Shown here one piece after another: positions 53,423 to 61,415 of a DNA stretch of 64,000 nt. The stretch's first letter is position 1. Each line of letters starts with the position of its first letter. Origin of the DNA: Bradyrhizobium forestalis (GTDB lineage Bacteria > Pseudomonadota > Alphaproteobacteria > Rhizobiales > Xanthobacteraceae); assembly GCF_002795245.1 (NCBI RefSeq), contig NZ_PGVG01000016.1, forward strand, positions 1-64,000. The letters run 5' to 3'. The position numbers were made by a program, and so were the translations under genes. The notes under the pieces were generated by a model that saw only the letters and a program-made list of their open reading frames with translations, made no database searches and was not told where the DNA came from.

Positions 53423-53652
53423 GATCGGCGTTCCCCTGCGCTGCCTAGCTCCTGCAGCAGCTCCAGCGTGCGCTCGGCTTCCGTCGGATCGATCTTGGCC
53501 AGCGCATAGCCAACATGGACAAGGACGCAATCGCCGACCTCGAGCTCGTCGACGAGAGCAATCGATATCTCCAGGCTGATGCCATCGATGGACACTATGG
53601 CCATGTCGTTGGGAAGAATCTTCGCAATCTTTGCCGGAACCGAAAGACACAT
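53419..53652 (-). CDS. hypC: Hydrogenase maturation chaperone HypC
   Basis: HypC is a small chaperone that partners HypD and the hydrogenase large subunit. It has 77 residues. The essential N-terminal Cys is in MCLSVPAKI, followed by GDCVLVHVGYALAKIDPTEAERTL, the family signature. It starts 1 bp after the hypF stop region. Confidence 0.95.
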   Translation of the reverse strand: MCLSVPAKIAKILPNDMAIVSIDGISLEISIALVDELEVGDCVLVHVGYALAKIDPTEAERTLELLQELGSAGERRS

Positions 53653-53653
53653 C

Positions 53654-55909
53654 TCAGGCTGATACTCCCCTGACGGACGACTGTTGAGATATCTGCAGAG
53701 CAGCAATCCAGGCCTGGCCAAGGCTCAAACCGCCATCATTGGGCGGCACCCGCCGTGGCACGAGCGGGGTAAGGCCGGCCGCGCTGCAACCGCGCGGGAT
53801 TTCATCCGCCAGCGCCGCGTTCAGAAAGCAGCCGCCGCTCAGAACGACGGTATTAACGCCCGTTGTCCGCGAAGACCGCGTGACCCAGTCAACGCAGGCA
53901 GCGGCGAAGGTGCCATGAAACAGCCCGGCTCCGCCCACCGGGTCAATGTCATCTGCAATCAACCGCGCAAACAGCGGACGAAGCGACAGCACGCCGCCAT
54001 CGATCGTCCAGCCGGCTTCGAGAATCGCAGTCCGCCGCACAAGCGCCTCGAGCTTCATCGCCGCTTCGCCCTCATAGCTCTGCAAACTCGCAATCCCCAG
54101 CAGCGCCGCTGCGGCGTCGAACAACCGGCCCGCACTGGTCGTGGTGGCCCCGCCCGGCTGTTCGAGCAAGGCCGACACACATCCAGCCTGCCGTTGCGAC
54201 GCAAAGCGCGGCCCGATTTCGTTACCCCGGCCGAGCGCGTGTAATACTGCGCTGGCCATGCGCCACGGCTCGCGGGCTGCACGATCTCCACCAGGCATTT
54301 GCAGGGGCGCTAAGTGCCCGATGCGTCGGCACCCCGTCCCTTCGCACAACAATAGCTCGCCACCCCAGTTTCCTCCCCCGGAGCCAAGGCCATGGCCATC
54401 GAGCACCAGGGCAAGCGCAGGTCCCGCATGGCCATGCTCGGCAATCACTGCGGCGGCGTGTGCGTGGTGATGCTGGACAGCGACCAGCGCGCGGCCATTT
54501 GCTTCCGCAAACCGGGTAGAAGCCATATCAGGATGCAGATCATGGGCGATGGCGACAGGCTCTACATCAAGGCTCGATGTAAGGTGTCGGATCGTCTCCT
54601 CGAACGCGCGGATGCCTTCGGCCGTATCCAGATCGCCAATATGCTGGGAGACGAACGCTTCGTTGTCCCGCGTGATGGTGACGGTCGATTTCAGTGCGCC
54701 GCCGACGGCGAGCACGGACGGCACCGACTTCGCAAGCCTGATCGGTTCGGGAACATAGCCGCGGGCACGACGAATGAATTGCGGCCGGCCAGCCACCACC
54801 GACACCACGGAATCATCAGCATGCGTCACTATATCGCGATCATGGGTCACGATAAGATCGGAGATCCTCTCGAGCCGCCGCAGCGCCTGCGCGTTGTCGA
54901 TCAGGAGCGGTTCGCCGCAAAGATTGGCACTGGTGGCGACGATGACCGGGCCGGTGCCCGCATATGCTTCTGCCGAGCGAAGCGCATGAAGGATGAGGTG
55001 ATGCAGCGGCGCTACAGGCAGCATGACACCCACTCGCGATAAGCCAGGAGCTATGGCGGGCGCCAAATTGTTGCGCGAAGGAAGAAGGACGATGGGACGT
55101 GCTACGGATTCGAGCAGCGCAAGCTCGGGCGCGTTAGCCTCCGCGATCGCGCTGACGCGCTCTATGGAATCTACCATAACCGCGAACGGCTTCTGAAGGC
55201 GCTGCTTTCTCCTGCGCAAACGCTGCACGGCGTCCTGGTTACGCGCATCGCAAAGAAGCTGGTATCCCCCCAGCCCCTTTATCGCCACTATTTGGCCCCC
55301 CGCGATAGCCGCGACAATGGCGCTGATCCCATGGCTGAGCCGAGGCCCGCATGTCGGACACGCGATCGCCTCCGCATGAAACCTGCGGCTCGCCGGATCG
55401 GCATATTCGGCCGCGCAGGCGGCGCACAGCTTAAAAGCCCCCATCACGGTGTTGCGGCGGTCGTACGGAAGCCGTTCGGCGATGGTGTAGCGTGGGCCGC
55501 AATGGCAGCAACTGATGAAGGGGTAATGGTAGTGCCGATTTTGTGGATCGAACAGCTCGCTGAGGCATTGCCGGCAGACAGCAGCATCAGCAACGATCTG
55601 CGTTGACAATTTGCCGCCTTCGCTCGTGCCGATCAAAAAGCCTTTCGCCCCGAGCCCCGCAGTTTCCCGAACGCAGATGTGGTCGATGCGTGCCAATGGA
55701 GGCGCCTCGAGCGGCAACGTGACGACAAACTCCGACGTGCGGTGGCCCTCGACTTCGATCGTAACGCCCTCGGGGCCATTGATGACGAACCCCGCCAATC
55801 CGTAGCGCGTGGCGAGTCCATAGACGTAAGGACGAAAGCCAACCCCTTGCACGGCCCCACTCACGCGCACGCGCAGCCGCGTTCGGTCGCAGGTGGTTAG
55901 GGCTCTCAT
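53654..55909 (-). CDS. hypF: Carbamoyltransferase HypF
   Basis: HypF converts carbamoyl phosphate and ATP into the carbamoyl donor for HypE. The 751 residues contain four domains in order: acylphosphatase (VRVSGAVQGVGFRPYVYGLA, 12-31), zinc fingers (CRQCLSELFDP to CPTCGPRL, about 108-190), a YrdC-like nucleotide domain (about 195-385), and a Kae1-like carbamoyltransferase domain with VQHHHAHAAAV and VLSGGCFLNAALADE. The length is normal. The start overlaps the hypB stop by ATGA. Confidence 0.97.
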   Translation of the reverse strand: MRALTTCDRTRLRVRVSGAVQGVGFRPYVYGLATRYGLAGFVINGPEGVTIEVEGHRTSEFVVTLPLEAPPLARIDHICVRETAGLGAKGFLIGTSEGGKLSTQIVADAAVCRQCLSELFDPQNRHYHYPFISCCHCGPRYTIAERLPYDRRNTVMGAFKLCAACAAEYADPASRRFHAEAIACPTCGPRLSHGISAIVAAIAGGQIVAIKGLGGYQLLCDARNQDAVQRLRRRKQRLQKPFAVMVDSIERVSAIAEANAPELALLESVARPIVLLPSRNNLAPAIAPGLSRVGVMLPVAPLHHLILHALRSAEAYAGTGPVIVATSANLCGEPLLIDNAQALRRLERISDLIVTHDRDIVTHADDSVVSVVAGRPQFIRRARGYVPEPIRLAKSVPSVLAVGGALKSTVTITRDNEAFVSQHIGDLDTAEGIRAFEETIRHLTSSLDVEPVAIAHDLHPDMASTRFAEANGRALVAVQHHHAHAAAVIAEHGHAGPALALVLDGHGLGSGGGNWGGELLLCEGTGCRRIGHLAPLQMPGGDRAAREPWRMASAVLHALGRGNEIGPRFASQRQAGCVSALLEQPGGATTTSAGRLFDAAAALLGIASLQSYEGEAAMKLEALVRRTAILEAGWTIDGGVLSLRPLFARLIADDIDPVGGAGLFHGTFAAACVDWVTRSSRTTGVNTVVLSGGCFLNAALADEIPRGCSAAGLTPLVPRRVPPNDGGLSLGQAWIAALQISQQSSVRGVSA

Positions 55910-56862
55910 CGCCTCGTGTCCTCTAGGGCGCGCCTCTGCTGCCCCGCCTGTCTATCGATCCAGGCGTACAGCGCGCCAAAACCCTCGCCCGTACGCGCCG
56001 ACACTACAAGCACGTCGATCTTGGGATTGACTCGTCTCGCGTATTCGATCGCCTTTCCCAAATCGAAATCAAGCAGCGGGGCCAGATCAATCTTGTTAAT
56101 CACCATGAGCGAAGAAGCGGCAAACACATCAGGATATTTGAGCGGCTTGTCTTCACCTTCGGTAATCGACAGCACTACAATCTTGCAAGCCTCGCCAAGG
56201 TCGAAGGCTGCGGGACAGATCAGATTACCGACGTTCTCGATGAAGAGAATACCCCCCGTGAGCAGCGGCAAGCGACGATAAGCCTCGCCAATCATCGCAG
56301 CGTCGAGATGGCAACCCTTGCCGGTGTTGACTTGAATGGCTGGCACGCCGGCGGCCCGAATGCGTTCGGCATCGTTCGAGGTTTGCTGGTCGCCTTCGAT
56401 GACCCCGACCGGCCGGCTACGCTTGAGCTCAGACACCCCGCGGACTAGCAGCGTCGTTTTACCTGCACCGGGACTGGACAAAAGATTAAGTACAAGCAGG
56501 TCCTCGGCGACAAAGAGCGCGCGGTTGTCCGCCGCAATTCCATTATTCTTGCCAAGAATATCGCGCCCGATCTGAATGACCCGCTCTCTGCTCTTGCCCG
56601 CGACCTTCAAGCCAGCCGGGCCAGCGCCGCCACTCAGAAGCGCCTGCCCACCATGAGCCTGGTGATGGGCAGAGGGATGGCGACTATGACTATCGCCTGC
56701 ATGGTTTGAACGCTGCGGGCCTTGGTCGCCATGCGGATAGGCACGATGGCGATCGCAATCGTCCAGCACGTGGGCATCGTATCGCTGATGGCTCTCCGCA
56801 TCATGCGCTTTGGCGCGTTTGGTCGATGGCGTCTCTTCGGTGCAGCCGCAAACGGTACACAT
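55906..56862 (-). CDS. hypB: Nickel-inserting GTPase HypB
   Basis: HypB, with HypA, inserts nickel into the hydrogenase large subunit. It has 318 residues. The high-affinity Ni site is at the N-terminus (MCTVCGCTEE). A His-rich segment (about residues 20-75; about 11 His) can store Ni, as in other Bradyrhizobium HypB proteins, though it is less dense. The GTPase domain has LLSSPGAGKTTLL, EGDQQTSNDAERI, the GKGCHLDA metal motif and NKIDLAPLL. The start at 56862 overlaps the hypA stop (TGATG). Confidence 0.96.
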   Translation of the reverse strand: MCTVCGCTEETPSTKRAKAHDAESHQRYDAHVLDDCDRHRAYPHGDQGPQRSNHAGDSHSRHPSAHHQAHGGQALLSGGAGPAGLKVAGKSRERVIQIGRDILGKNNGIAADNRALFVAEDLLVLNLLSSPGAGKTTLLVRGVSELKRSRPVGVIEGDQQTSNDAERIRAAGVPAIQVNTGKGCHLDAAMIGEAYRRLPLLTGGILFIENVGNLICPAAFDLGEACKIVVLSITEGEDKPLKYPDVFAASSLMVINKIDLAPLLDFDLGKAIEYARRVNPKIDVLVVSARTGEGFGALYAWIDRQAGQQRRALEDTRR

Positions 56863-57203
56863 CAATCGATCTCCAGCTCTTTCACGCGCATCTGTTCGCC
56901 CGCGGTTACCTGCAACTGATAGCTGCCGCAGCAAGGACAGCATTCACCGCGTCGCGCAATCTCGACGCTCTTCGAACAGCTCATGCACCAGGCAGCACCT
57001 GGCAGTTCGACGATATTAAGGACTGCACTCTCGGCAACAGTCCGCGTCGCGACGACAGCAAAGCAGAACCTGATCGCTTCCGGCGCGGCATGACTCAGCG
57101 CTCCGACCTCTAGACAGACACTCCGCACCCGCGAAAACGATCGGTGACGCACCTCCTCCTCGACGATTTGAATGATGCCAAGACAAATCGCCACTTCATG
57201 CAT
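56862..57203 (-). CDS. hypA: Nickel metallochaperone HypA
   Basis: HypA delivers nickel to the hydrogenase precursor. The 113 residues begin MHEVAICLGIIQIVEEE, with Ni-binding MHE at the N-terminus. A zinc site is formed by CMSC and CCPCC (residues about 72-95). It overlaps the end of hupK by 8 bp. Confidence 0.95.
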   Translation of the reverse strand: MHEVAICLGIIQIVEEEVRHRSFSRVRSVCLEVGALSHAAPEAIRFCFAVVATRTVAESAVLNIVELPGAAWCMSCSKSVEIARRGECCPCCGSYQLQVTAGEQMRVKELEID

Positions 57204-58290
57204 CGCCAACTTCGCGAAAATTGAGAGTGAACCCGACGCACGGATCCAGCGATGCAATCACCGCATCGACTGCATCCCGACGCCGTCTAGCCGTCAGCAC
57301 CGCGCCCTGCAGGCTGCGGACAAGCGGTCCGCGCGGGTGGAAATTCCACTCCGTCGGCGCAAGGAATTCGAAGCGGGATATCCGGCCCTGAGGATCAAGC
57401 TCAACCGCGTGGTAGAGACGCCCCCTGGCGCATTCGACCGCGGCCGCGGCACGGCCGGGCCCTAACTTATATCTTTCGATAATCCCATGCTCCGCCGAGT
57501 CAATCTGAGCACCGGCCTTGAGCCACGCACATAACCGGAGCGCTTCAGCAATTCTGGCCCTCAGCCGCTCGGCCGCACCGGTGGGGCTCGGCGAGAGCCG
57601 ATCACGCGTCACTCGGCGCGCCCATGGGCCCGTCTCGGGCACATGTCCGTCAAGATCCGGACAATAGCAAAATGTCGCGCCATCCACGAGCAGCCGTTTA
57701 ATAATGTTGAGGTCGTCAGCAACGGACAGGAACGAGTGCCCCGCCGGAATTGACTTCAGGTCGATCTCATCAAGCGCTGCAATGCGAAGCGCCAATGGGC
57801 TACCGGACCTCACCGCGTCCCGCTCATTCGACATGCCGAGAGCGTTCAGCGCAGCCACGATCCGCGCTGTTTCTTCGCATTGAGCGGAGCCCCAGGCTGG
57901 CTGGGCGCTGCCGAGAAGGGCTGACATTCTCCGCATAAGAACGCGGATTGCCGCCGCACTGGCGATGTCTTGCGCAACATGTCCGACAAACAGGCCCCGA
58001 AGCAAATCCGTGATGCGCTCGATTACGATAAGCGCAATACGATGCTGTTCTGTTGTGCGGGTGGCCACTTGGTCGCGCGCCGTCTCGATCGCGGACAGCA
58101 GTGCAATTTGCTGCGCAGCGGCACACAACGCAAAGAGCCGCGGCAGCACCTCGAGCAGCAACGAGACTTGTTTGCCAGCAAACAGTCGCGCCAGCGGCGG
58201 CCGGACTCGCGGCTGGATCTCGATCGCGGCGACTACGTCGGCAGCTAGCGATACGGTGACATCGATTTTGTTTAGGGCAGCGAGGCTCAT
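57196..58290 (-). CDS. hupK: HupK, hydrogenase maturation scaffold
   Basis: HupK is thought to act as a scaffold during Fe(CN)2CO delivery; it resembles a degenerate hydrogenase large subunit. It has 364 residues. The large-subunit-like segments are IEIQPRVRPPLARLFAGKQ near the start and ECARGRLYHAVELDPQGRI in the C-terminal half, ending SLDPCVGFTLNF (one Cys where HupL has two). A start two codons upstream (58296) is possible. It directly follows hupH; the hupI (rubredoxin) and hupJ genes usual at this position are missing. Confidence 0.9.
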   Translation of the reverse strand: MSLAALNKIDVTVSLAADVVAAIEIQPRVRPPLARLFAGKQVSLLLEVLPRLFALCAAAQQIALLSAIETARDQVATRTTEQHRIALIVIERITDLLRGLFVGHVAQDIASAAAIRVLMRRMSALLGSAQPAWGSAQCEETARIVAALNALGMSNERDAVRSGSPLALRIAALDEIDLKSIPAGHSFLSVADDLNIIKRLLVDGATFCYCPDLDGHVPETGPWARRVTRDRLSPSPTGAAERLRARIAEALRLCAWLKAGAQIDSAEHGIIERYKLGPGRAAAAVECARGRLYHAVELDPQGRISRFEFLAPTEWNFHPRGPLVRSLQGAVLTARRRRDAVDAVIASLDPCVGFTLNFREVGDA

Positions 58291-58390
58291 GAGCACCGCT
58301 CCACCAACTTCCTGCGCGAGGTATGCCGGCGGTCGCTGCGTCCGCGCCGTCTAGGGGGTCCCACCCGACACCGAACATTCTCCAAGGTCT

Positions 58391-59254
58391 TCATGTGAAA
58401 TACGCCTTAATGATTTCCTGCATGCGCTCGGCCGAGTCCTGGAAATCTTCGTCGGCAGCCAACGCAACAATCGGCACGCCGCCGACCTCCAGCGTATCAA
58501 GGATGATGTTGTCCGTAGAACTGAAGAACTGCACCGACCAGACGTTCCTGATCCCGGTCGCCTGCACTCGGCACGAGCCGTAGCCACGGAAGATGAGTTG
58601 GACCGGGCCATTGCCCACGCTTTGCTGCAGGAATGTCAGGTCGACAACGCTCATCGGCAGCAAGGTGAGATTGATGACATGCGTGCGCATCCCAAAGCGC
58701 CAGACGCGCGCCCGCTCGCGTATTTCGGCGAGCACCGGTTGCACGTTCATCGCGCCATCCGGCGCCGCGCCAATCGCAAGATCGGCGGACGTCAGGTCAG
58801 TTGCGGCGCGGAAGACAATCTGCGGGATCGCTCCGACCTCAAGATATTCGTGCGCCGGCTCGCTCCCGATGCGCACGCGCCAGATTCCCGCAAGCGCAGA
58901 CTCCCGGATTTGCGCGAAAGAGCCATCTGGCAGCGCAACCACGCCGGCGACCTCACCTTCTCCGAGCACTTCGCCAATCAGCTTGCGCTCGGGATCGCTG
59001 AGATTCCCGAGTCCGTACAGTTGTGTCCGAGCGCAGCTTCTCTGGCTGCCAACGGCAGCAGCGGCATTCGATAGCAGCGCCATGGCATTTGGGTAGTTCC
59101 TTGCAAGCTCGTCGCCCTCGCGCCAAGCGCGCTTGGCGAGCGCACTCGCGCTCGTCAACCCGCTATAGAATACATCGAGACTTCGAAAGCCCGTAGCGAG
59201 GTCACTCGCCGTCCCGTCGGCGTCGGCGGATACAACGCGGATCGCCGTTTTCAT
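58391..59254 (-). CDS. hupH: HupH, hydrogenase expression protein
   Basis: HupH belongs to the HupH/HyaF family, needed for small-subunit maturation. The 287 residues include NAMALLSNAAAAV, GEVLGEGEVAG, AGIWRVRI and LTFLQQSVGNGPVQLIFRGYG. The start at 59254 (MKTAIRVVSADADG) overlaps the hupG stop by ATGA; the longer frame upstream belongs to hupG read in another phase. Confidence 0.93.
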   Translation of the reverse strand: MKTAIRVVSADADGTASDLATGFRSLDVFYSGLTSASALAKRAWREGDELARNYPNAMALLSNAAAAVGSQRSCARTQLYGLGNLSDPERKLIGEVLGEGEVAGVVALPDGSFAQIRESALAGIWRVRIGSEPAHEYLEVGAIPQIVFRAATDLTSADLAIGAAPDGAMNVQPVLAEIRERARVWRFGMRTHVINLTLLPMSVVDLTFLQQSVGNGPVQLIFRGYGSCRVQATGIRNVWSVQFFSSTDNIILDTLEVGGVPIVALAADEDFQDSAERMQEIIKAYFT

Positions 59255-59607
59255 GATGCGATGATCCGTTGGCTGCATCGAGAGGCAATGCACTTGCCGA
59301 CACAAGCGTTGCCGGCGTGTGGCCGAACCATCGGTACCGGGACGCGGCCGAGCCACCCAACCAGTTCGCCACCTACGCCGCGCGCAGGCACTGCACCTTG
59401 CAGGCGCCGCCGAAACGCCTTGACCATCTTAGGAAGTAGGAGTGCGACGTGGATGATCCGGAGCAAATATAGGGGATCGGCCGCCGGCAGCTGCATCACG
59501 GCCGTTCTCACGGGAGCGTGCACGACCAGGCGCGCATCGACGCTGACGCCCTCCACGTCGTACCAAGCGGGCCGCGCAAGACCATGTTTCGACGGCTGCA
59601 ATTTCAT
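59251..59607 (-). CDS. hupG: HupG-like (HyaE family) protein, diverged
   Basis: HyaE/HupG proteins have a thioredoxin-like fold and escort the hydrogenase small subunit. The 118-residue frame has the family core HVALLLPKMVKAFRRRLQGAV and a flanking ADPLYLLRI, and its stop overlaps the hupH start (ATGA), supporting a real gene. It is shorter than usual (about 140-150 residues), and the end (PHAGNACVGKCIASRCSQRI) does not match the normal WxxY region, so a recent frameshift is possible. 184 bp separate it from hupF. Confidence 0.65.
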   Translation of the reverse strand: MKLQPSKHGLARPAWYDVEGVSVDARLVVHAPVRTAVMQLPAADPLYLLRIIHVALLLPKMVKAFRRRLQGAVPARGVGGELVGWLGRVPVPMVRPHAGNACVGKCIASRCSQRIIAS

Positions 59608-59791
59608 CACACGCCTTCCTGAAAATGTTCGGTCTGCTAGCAGGGTATTAGCAAGGCGTATGCCAATCACGGTCTGGCCGCGACCCGCGCTCGAAGCAAC
59701 GGCTCGAAACCTGACATTTCGATGCAAGGTTACGTGCGACGGGATGCGATTCGTGAGCAAGCCTGGTCGGCGCAACCGGCGAGGGGAACTG

Positions 59792-60082
59792 CTAGCGTAG
59801 GTGCTCCGGCAATTGCGGCTCATGACCGATCAAGTCGGCAAAGAAGCGATCGCAGTCCTGGCCGTTGAGGCTGGCCTCAAGCCCGTGAAGTGCTTCCGAG
59901 ATCAGCCTCGCTTCATTTTCGGTCAAAAGCCGCACCGCGCTGTCGATATGAACGAGCACCTTGGCGCCGGCCGAGGCGTCGGAGAGCAGCAAGATCGAGA
60001 CGCGCCGCCGTTCATTGCCATACTCGCACAGCGCCGTGATGCCGTCGGTCTCGACAATCGTCATTGGCAAGCCAAGGCACAT
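59792..60082 (-). CDS. hupF: HupF, HypC-family chaperone
   Basis: HupF is a HypC paralogue that protects the large subunit under oxygen. It has 96 residues. The N-terminal MCLGLPMTIVE carries the essential Cys2, and KVLVHIDSAVRLLTENEARLISEALHGLE matches the HupF C-terminal extension absent from HypC. It starts 16 bp after hupD. Confidence 0.94.
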   Translation of the reverse strand: MCLGLPMTIVETDGITALCEYGNERRRVSILLLSDASAGAKVLVHIDSAVRLLTENEARLISEALHGLEASLNGQDCDRFFADLIGHEPQLPEHLR

Positions 60083-60098
60083 GGTCAGTCTCGGGCCG

Positions 60099-60683
60099 CT
60101 AGATCGGCCGCGCCCCGATCTCATAGTTTGCATGGTCGATATTGTTCGCCAACAGCCGTTCTGATGCAGGCAGCGGCGCGGTCCGCGGCTTTGCCGGCGA
60201 GTCCCACTGCGCCAGGAGTTTGCAAGCCAGTTCAATCGCAGGCGCAATCTGAAGGCGTACCGGGGTGGTCAGCGGACCGCCCCAGTGCTCCAGGTCCAGC
60301 GGCTGACAGCCGATGAGAGCGAGCTCTCGCGGGCGGCGGCCAAGCAGGTCGGCCGCACTCAAGACCTCCTGAAAGCCGGTCTGATGCAGGCTCACCTTCT
60401 TGGCGGCGGTAAATTTTGGCACTTCGTCATCTCGCACAAGCTTCAACTGCCCGGGCAGCAATCCATAATCGATGGCATCGAACACGATCAGGCAATCGGA
60501 CTGCTCAAGAAAACTGACGAGGTAGAGCCCCTGTGTGCCGCCATCGAGGACGGTTACGTTGTCATCGGTGGCGTAGCGGCGATGAAACTCCTCGACCACC
60601 CGCACGCCGAATCCCTCGTCGGCCCACAGGATATTGCCGATGCCGAGCACCAGGATCCTTTTCTTGTCTTTCGGATTCAGCAT
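60099..60683 (-). CDS. hupD: HupD, hydrogenase maturation endopeptidase
   Basis: HupD is the protease that removes the C-terminal peptide of HupL after Ni insertion. It has 194 residues. The motif ILVLGIGNILWADEGFGVRVVEE holds the metal-binding Glu, followed by FDAIDYG (Asp) and SLHQTGFQEVL (His). The N-terminus is uncertain: ATG 60683 after GGGAAG is preferred to a GTG at 60716. Confidence 0.94.
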   Translation of the reverse strand: MLNPKDKKRILVLGIGNILWADEGFGVRVVEEFHRRYATDDNVTVLDGGTQGLYLVSFLEQSDCLIVFDAIDYGLLPGQLKLVRDDEVPKFTAAKKVSLHQTGFQEVLSAADLLGRRPRELALIGCQPLDLEHWGGPLTTPVRLQIAPAIELACKLLAQWDSPAKPRTAPLPASERLLANNIDHANYEIGARPI

Positions 60684-60722
60684 CTGCTTCCCAGTCAATC
60701 GCGAAACCGCGCTCACCCGATA

Positions 60723-61415
60723 TCAAAGAGATGCTCCGGCGCGCCATGAGTCTTCCCGGACCACCGCGTAGATATGGACCAGCGCAAAGGTCACGATCAC
60801 CCACAGGCCGAGATGATGCCAGGTATGGACGTCCTGACTGTTCGGCCAAATTGAAAATACCCAGCCGAACAGCTTGTACTGCCAGCTGTCAGTATCGGCA
60901 CCTTGCCCATAAAGTGCAAAGCCTGTGACGACCATGAACGTGATCGTCTGCGTAAACATGAAGAACATCGCGAGCTGAGCAAGACGGTTGCGCCCGACGG
61001 GCCTCTCGGGCTCAACTGTAAGGAACGCATACCAGCGAATCTCGTGGTACACCTCTCGCCATAAGCACTTGCGCCAGAGCGGCACCCAAAAGATCTGCAT
61101 GGCATGCGCGTTTCCGATTAAAGCCCAGTAGATCCGCAGAAGAAAGCCGATACTGAGCACATATCCCGCCGAGAAATGAGCAAAGCGGATATAGCCGAAC
61201 AGGAAATTGCCGCTTGCCTCTCCCGACATCGCCGGTGTCCCGGTTCCAATGACATAGCCGGTTAAACTCAGCATCAGTATGGCCGCCGCATTAACCCAAT
61301 GCCACAGTCGCACCGGCGCGTAACTGATGGCAATGCCGATGCTCCATTCAGTGGGTTTCGCATCGACGGCGGCAAAGAGCTTCCGAGCTCTGTCCCCAAT
61401 GTCGTTACCGAACAT
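60723..61415 (-). CDS. hupC: HupC, hydrogenase b-type cytochrome
   Basis: HupC is the integral-membrane cytochrome b that takes electrons from HupSL to quinone. It has 230 residues with about four membrane segments (WVNAAAILMLSLTGYVIG, FSAGYVLSIGFLLRIYWALI, LAMFFMFTQTITFMVVTGFALYG in parts, LGLWVIVTFALVHIYAVV). Haem-binding His occur in RLWHWVN, RFAHFSAG and HTWHHLGLW. It overlaps the hupL stop by 11 bp. Confidence 0.96.
   Translation of the reverse strand: MFGNDIGDRARKLFAAVDAKPTEWSIGIAISYAPVRLWHWVNAAAILMLSLTGYVIGTGTPAMSGEASGNFLFGYIRFAHFSAGYVLSIGFLLRIYWALIGNAHAMQIFWVPLWRKCLWREVYHEIRWYAFLTVEPERPVGRNRLAQLAMFFMFTQTITFMVVTGFALYGQGADTDSWQYKLFGWVFSIWPNSQDVHTWHHLGLWVIVTFALVHIYAVVREDSWRAGASL

Noticed and set aside
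52484..53509. Long plus-strand open frame (341 codons) opposite hypD
   Set aside because: It is antisense to a well-conserved gene, has no motif or start signal, and arises from GC-rich codon bias.
57824..58378. 184-codon minus-strand frame starting between hupH and hupK, beginning MFGVGWDPLDG
   Set aside because: The first 30 residues faintly recall a rubredoxin (DP-x-G-x-P-RCP), but the cysteine pairs are absent and the rest is hupK out of frame. I do not call it hupI.
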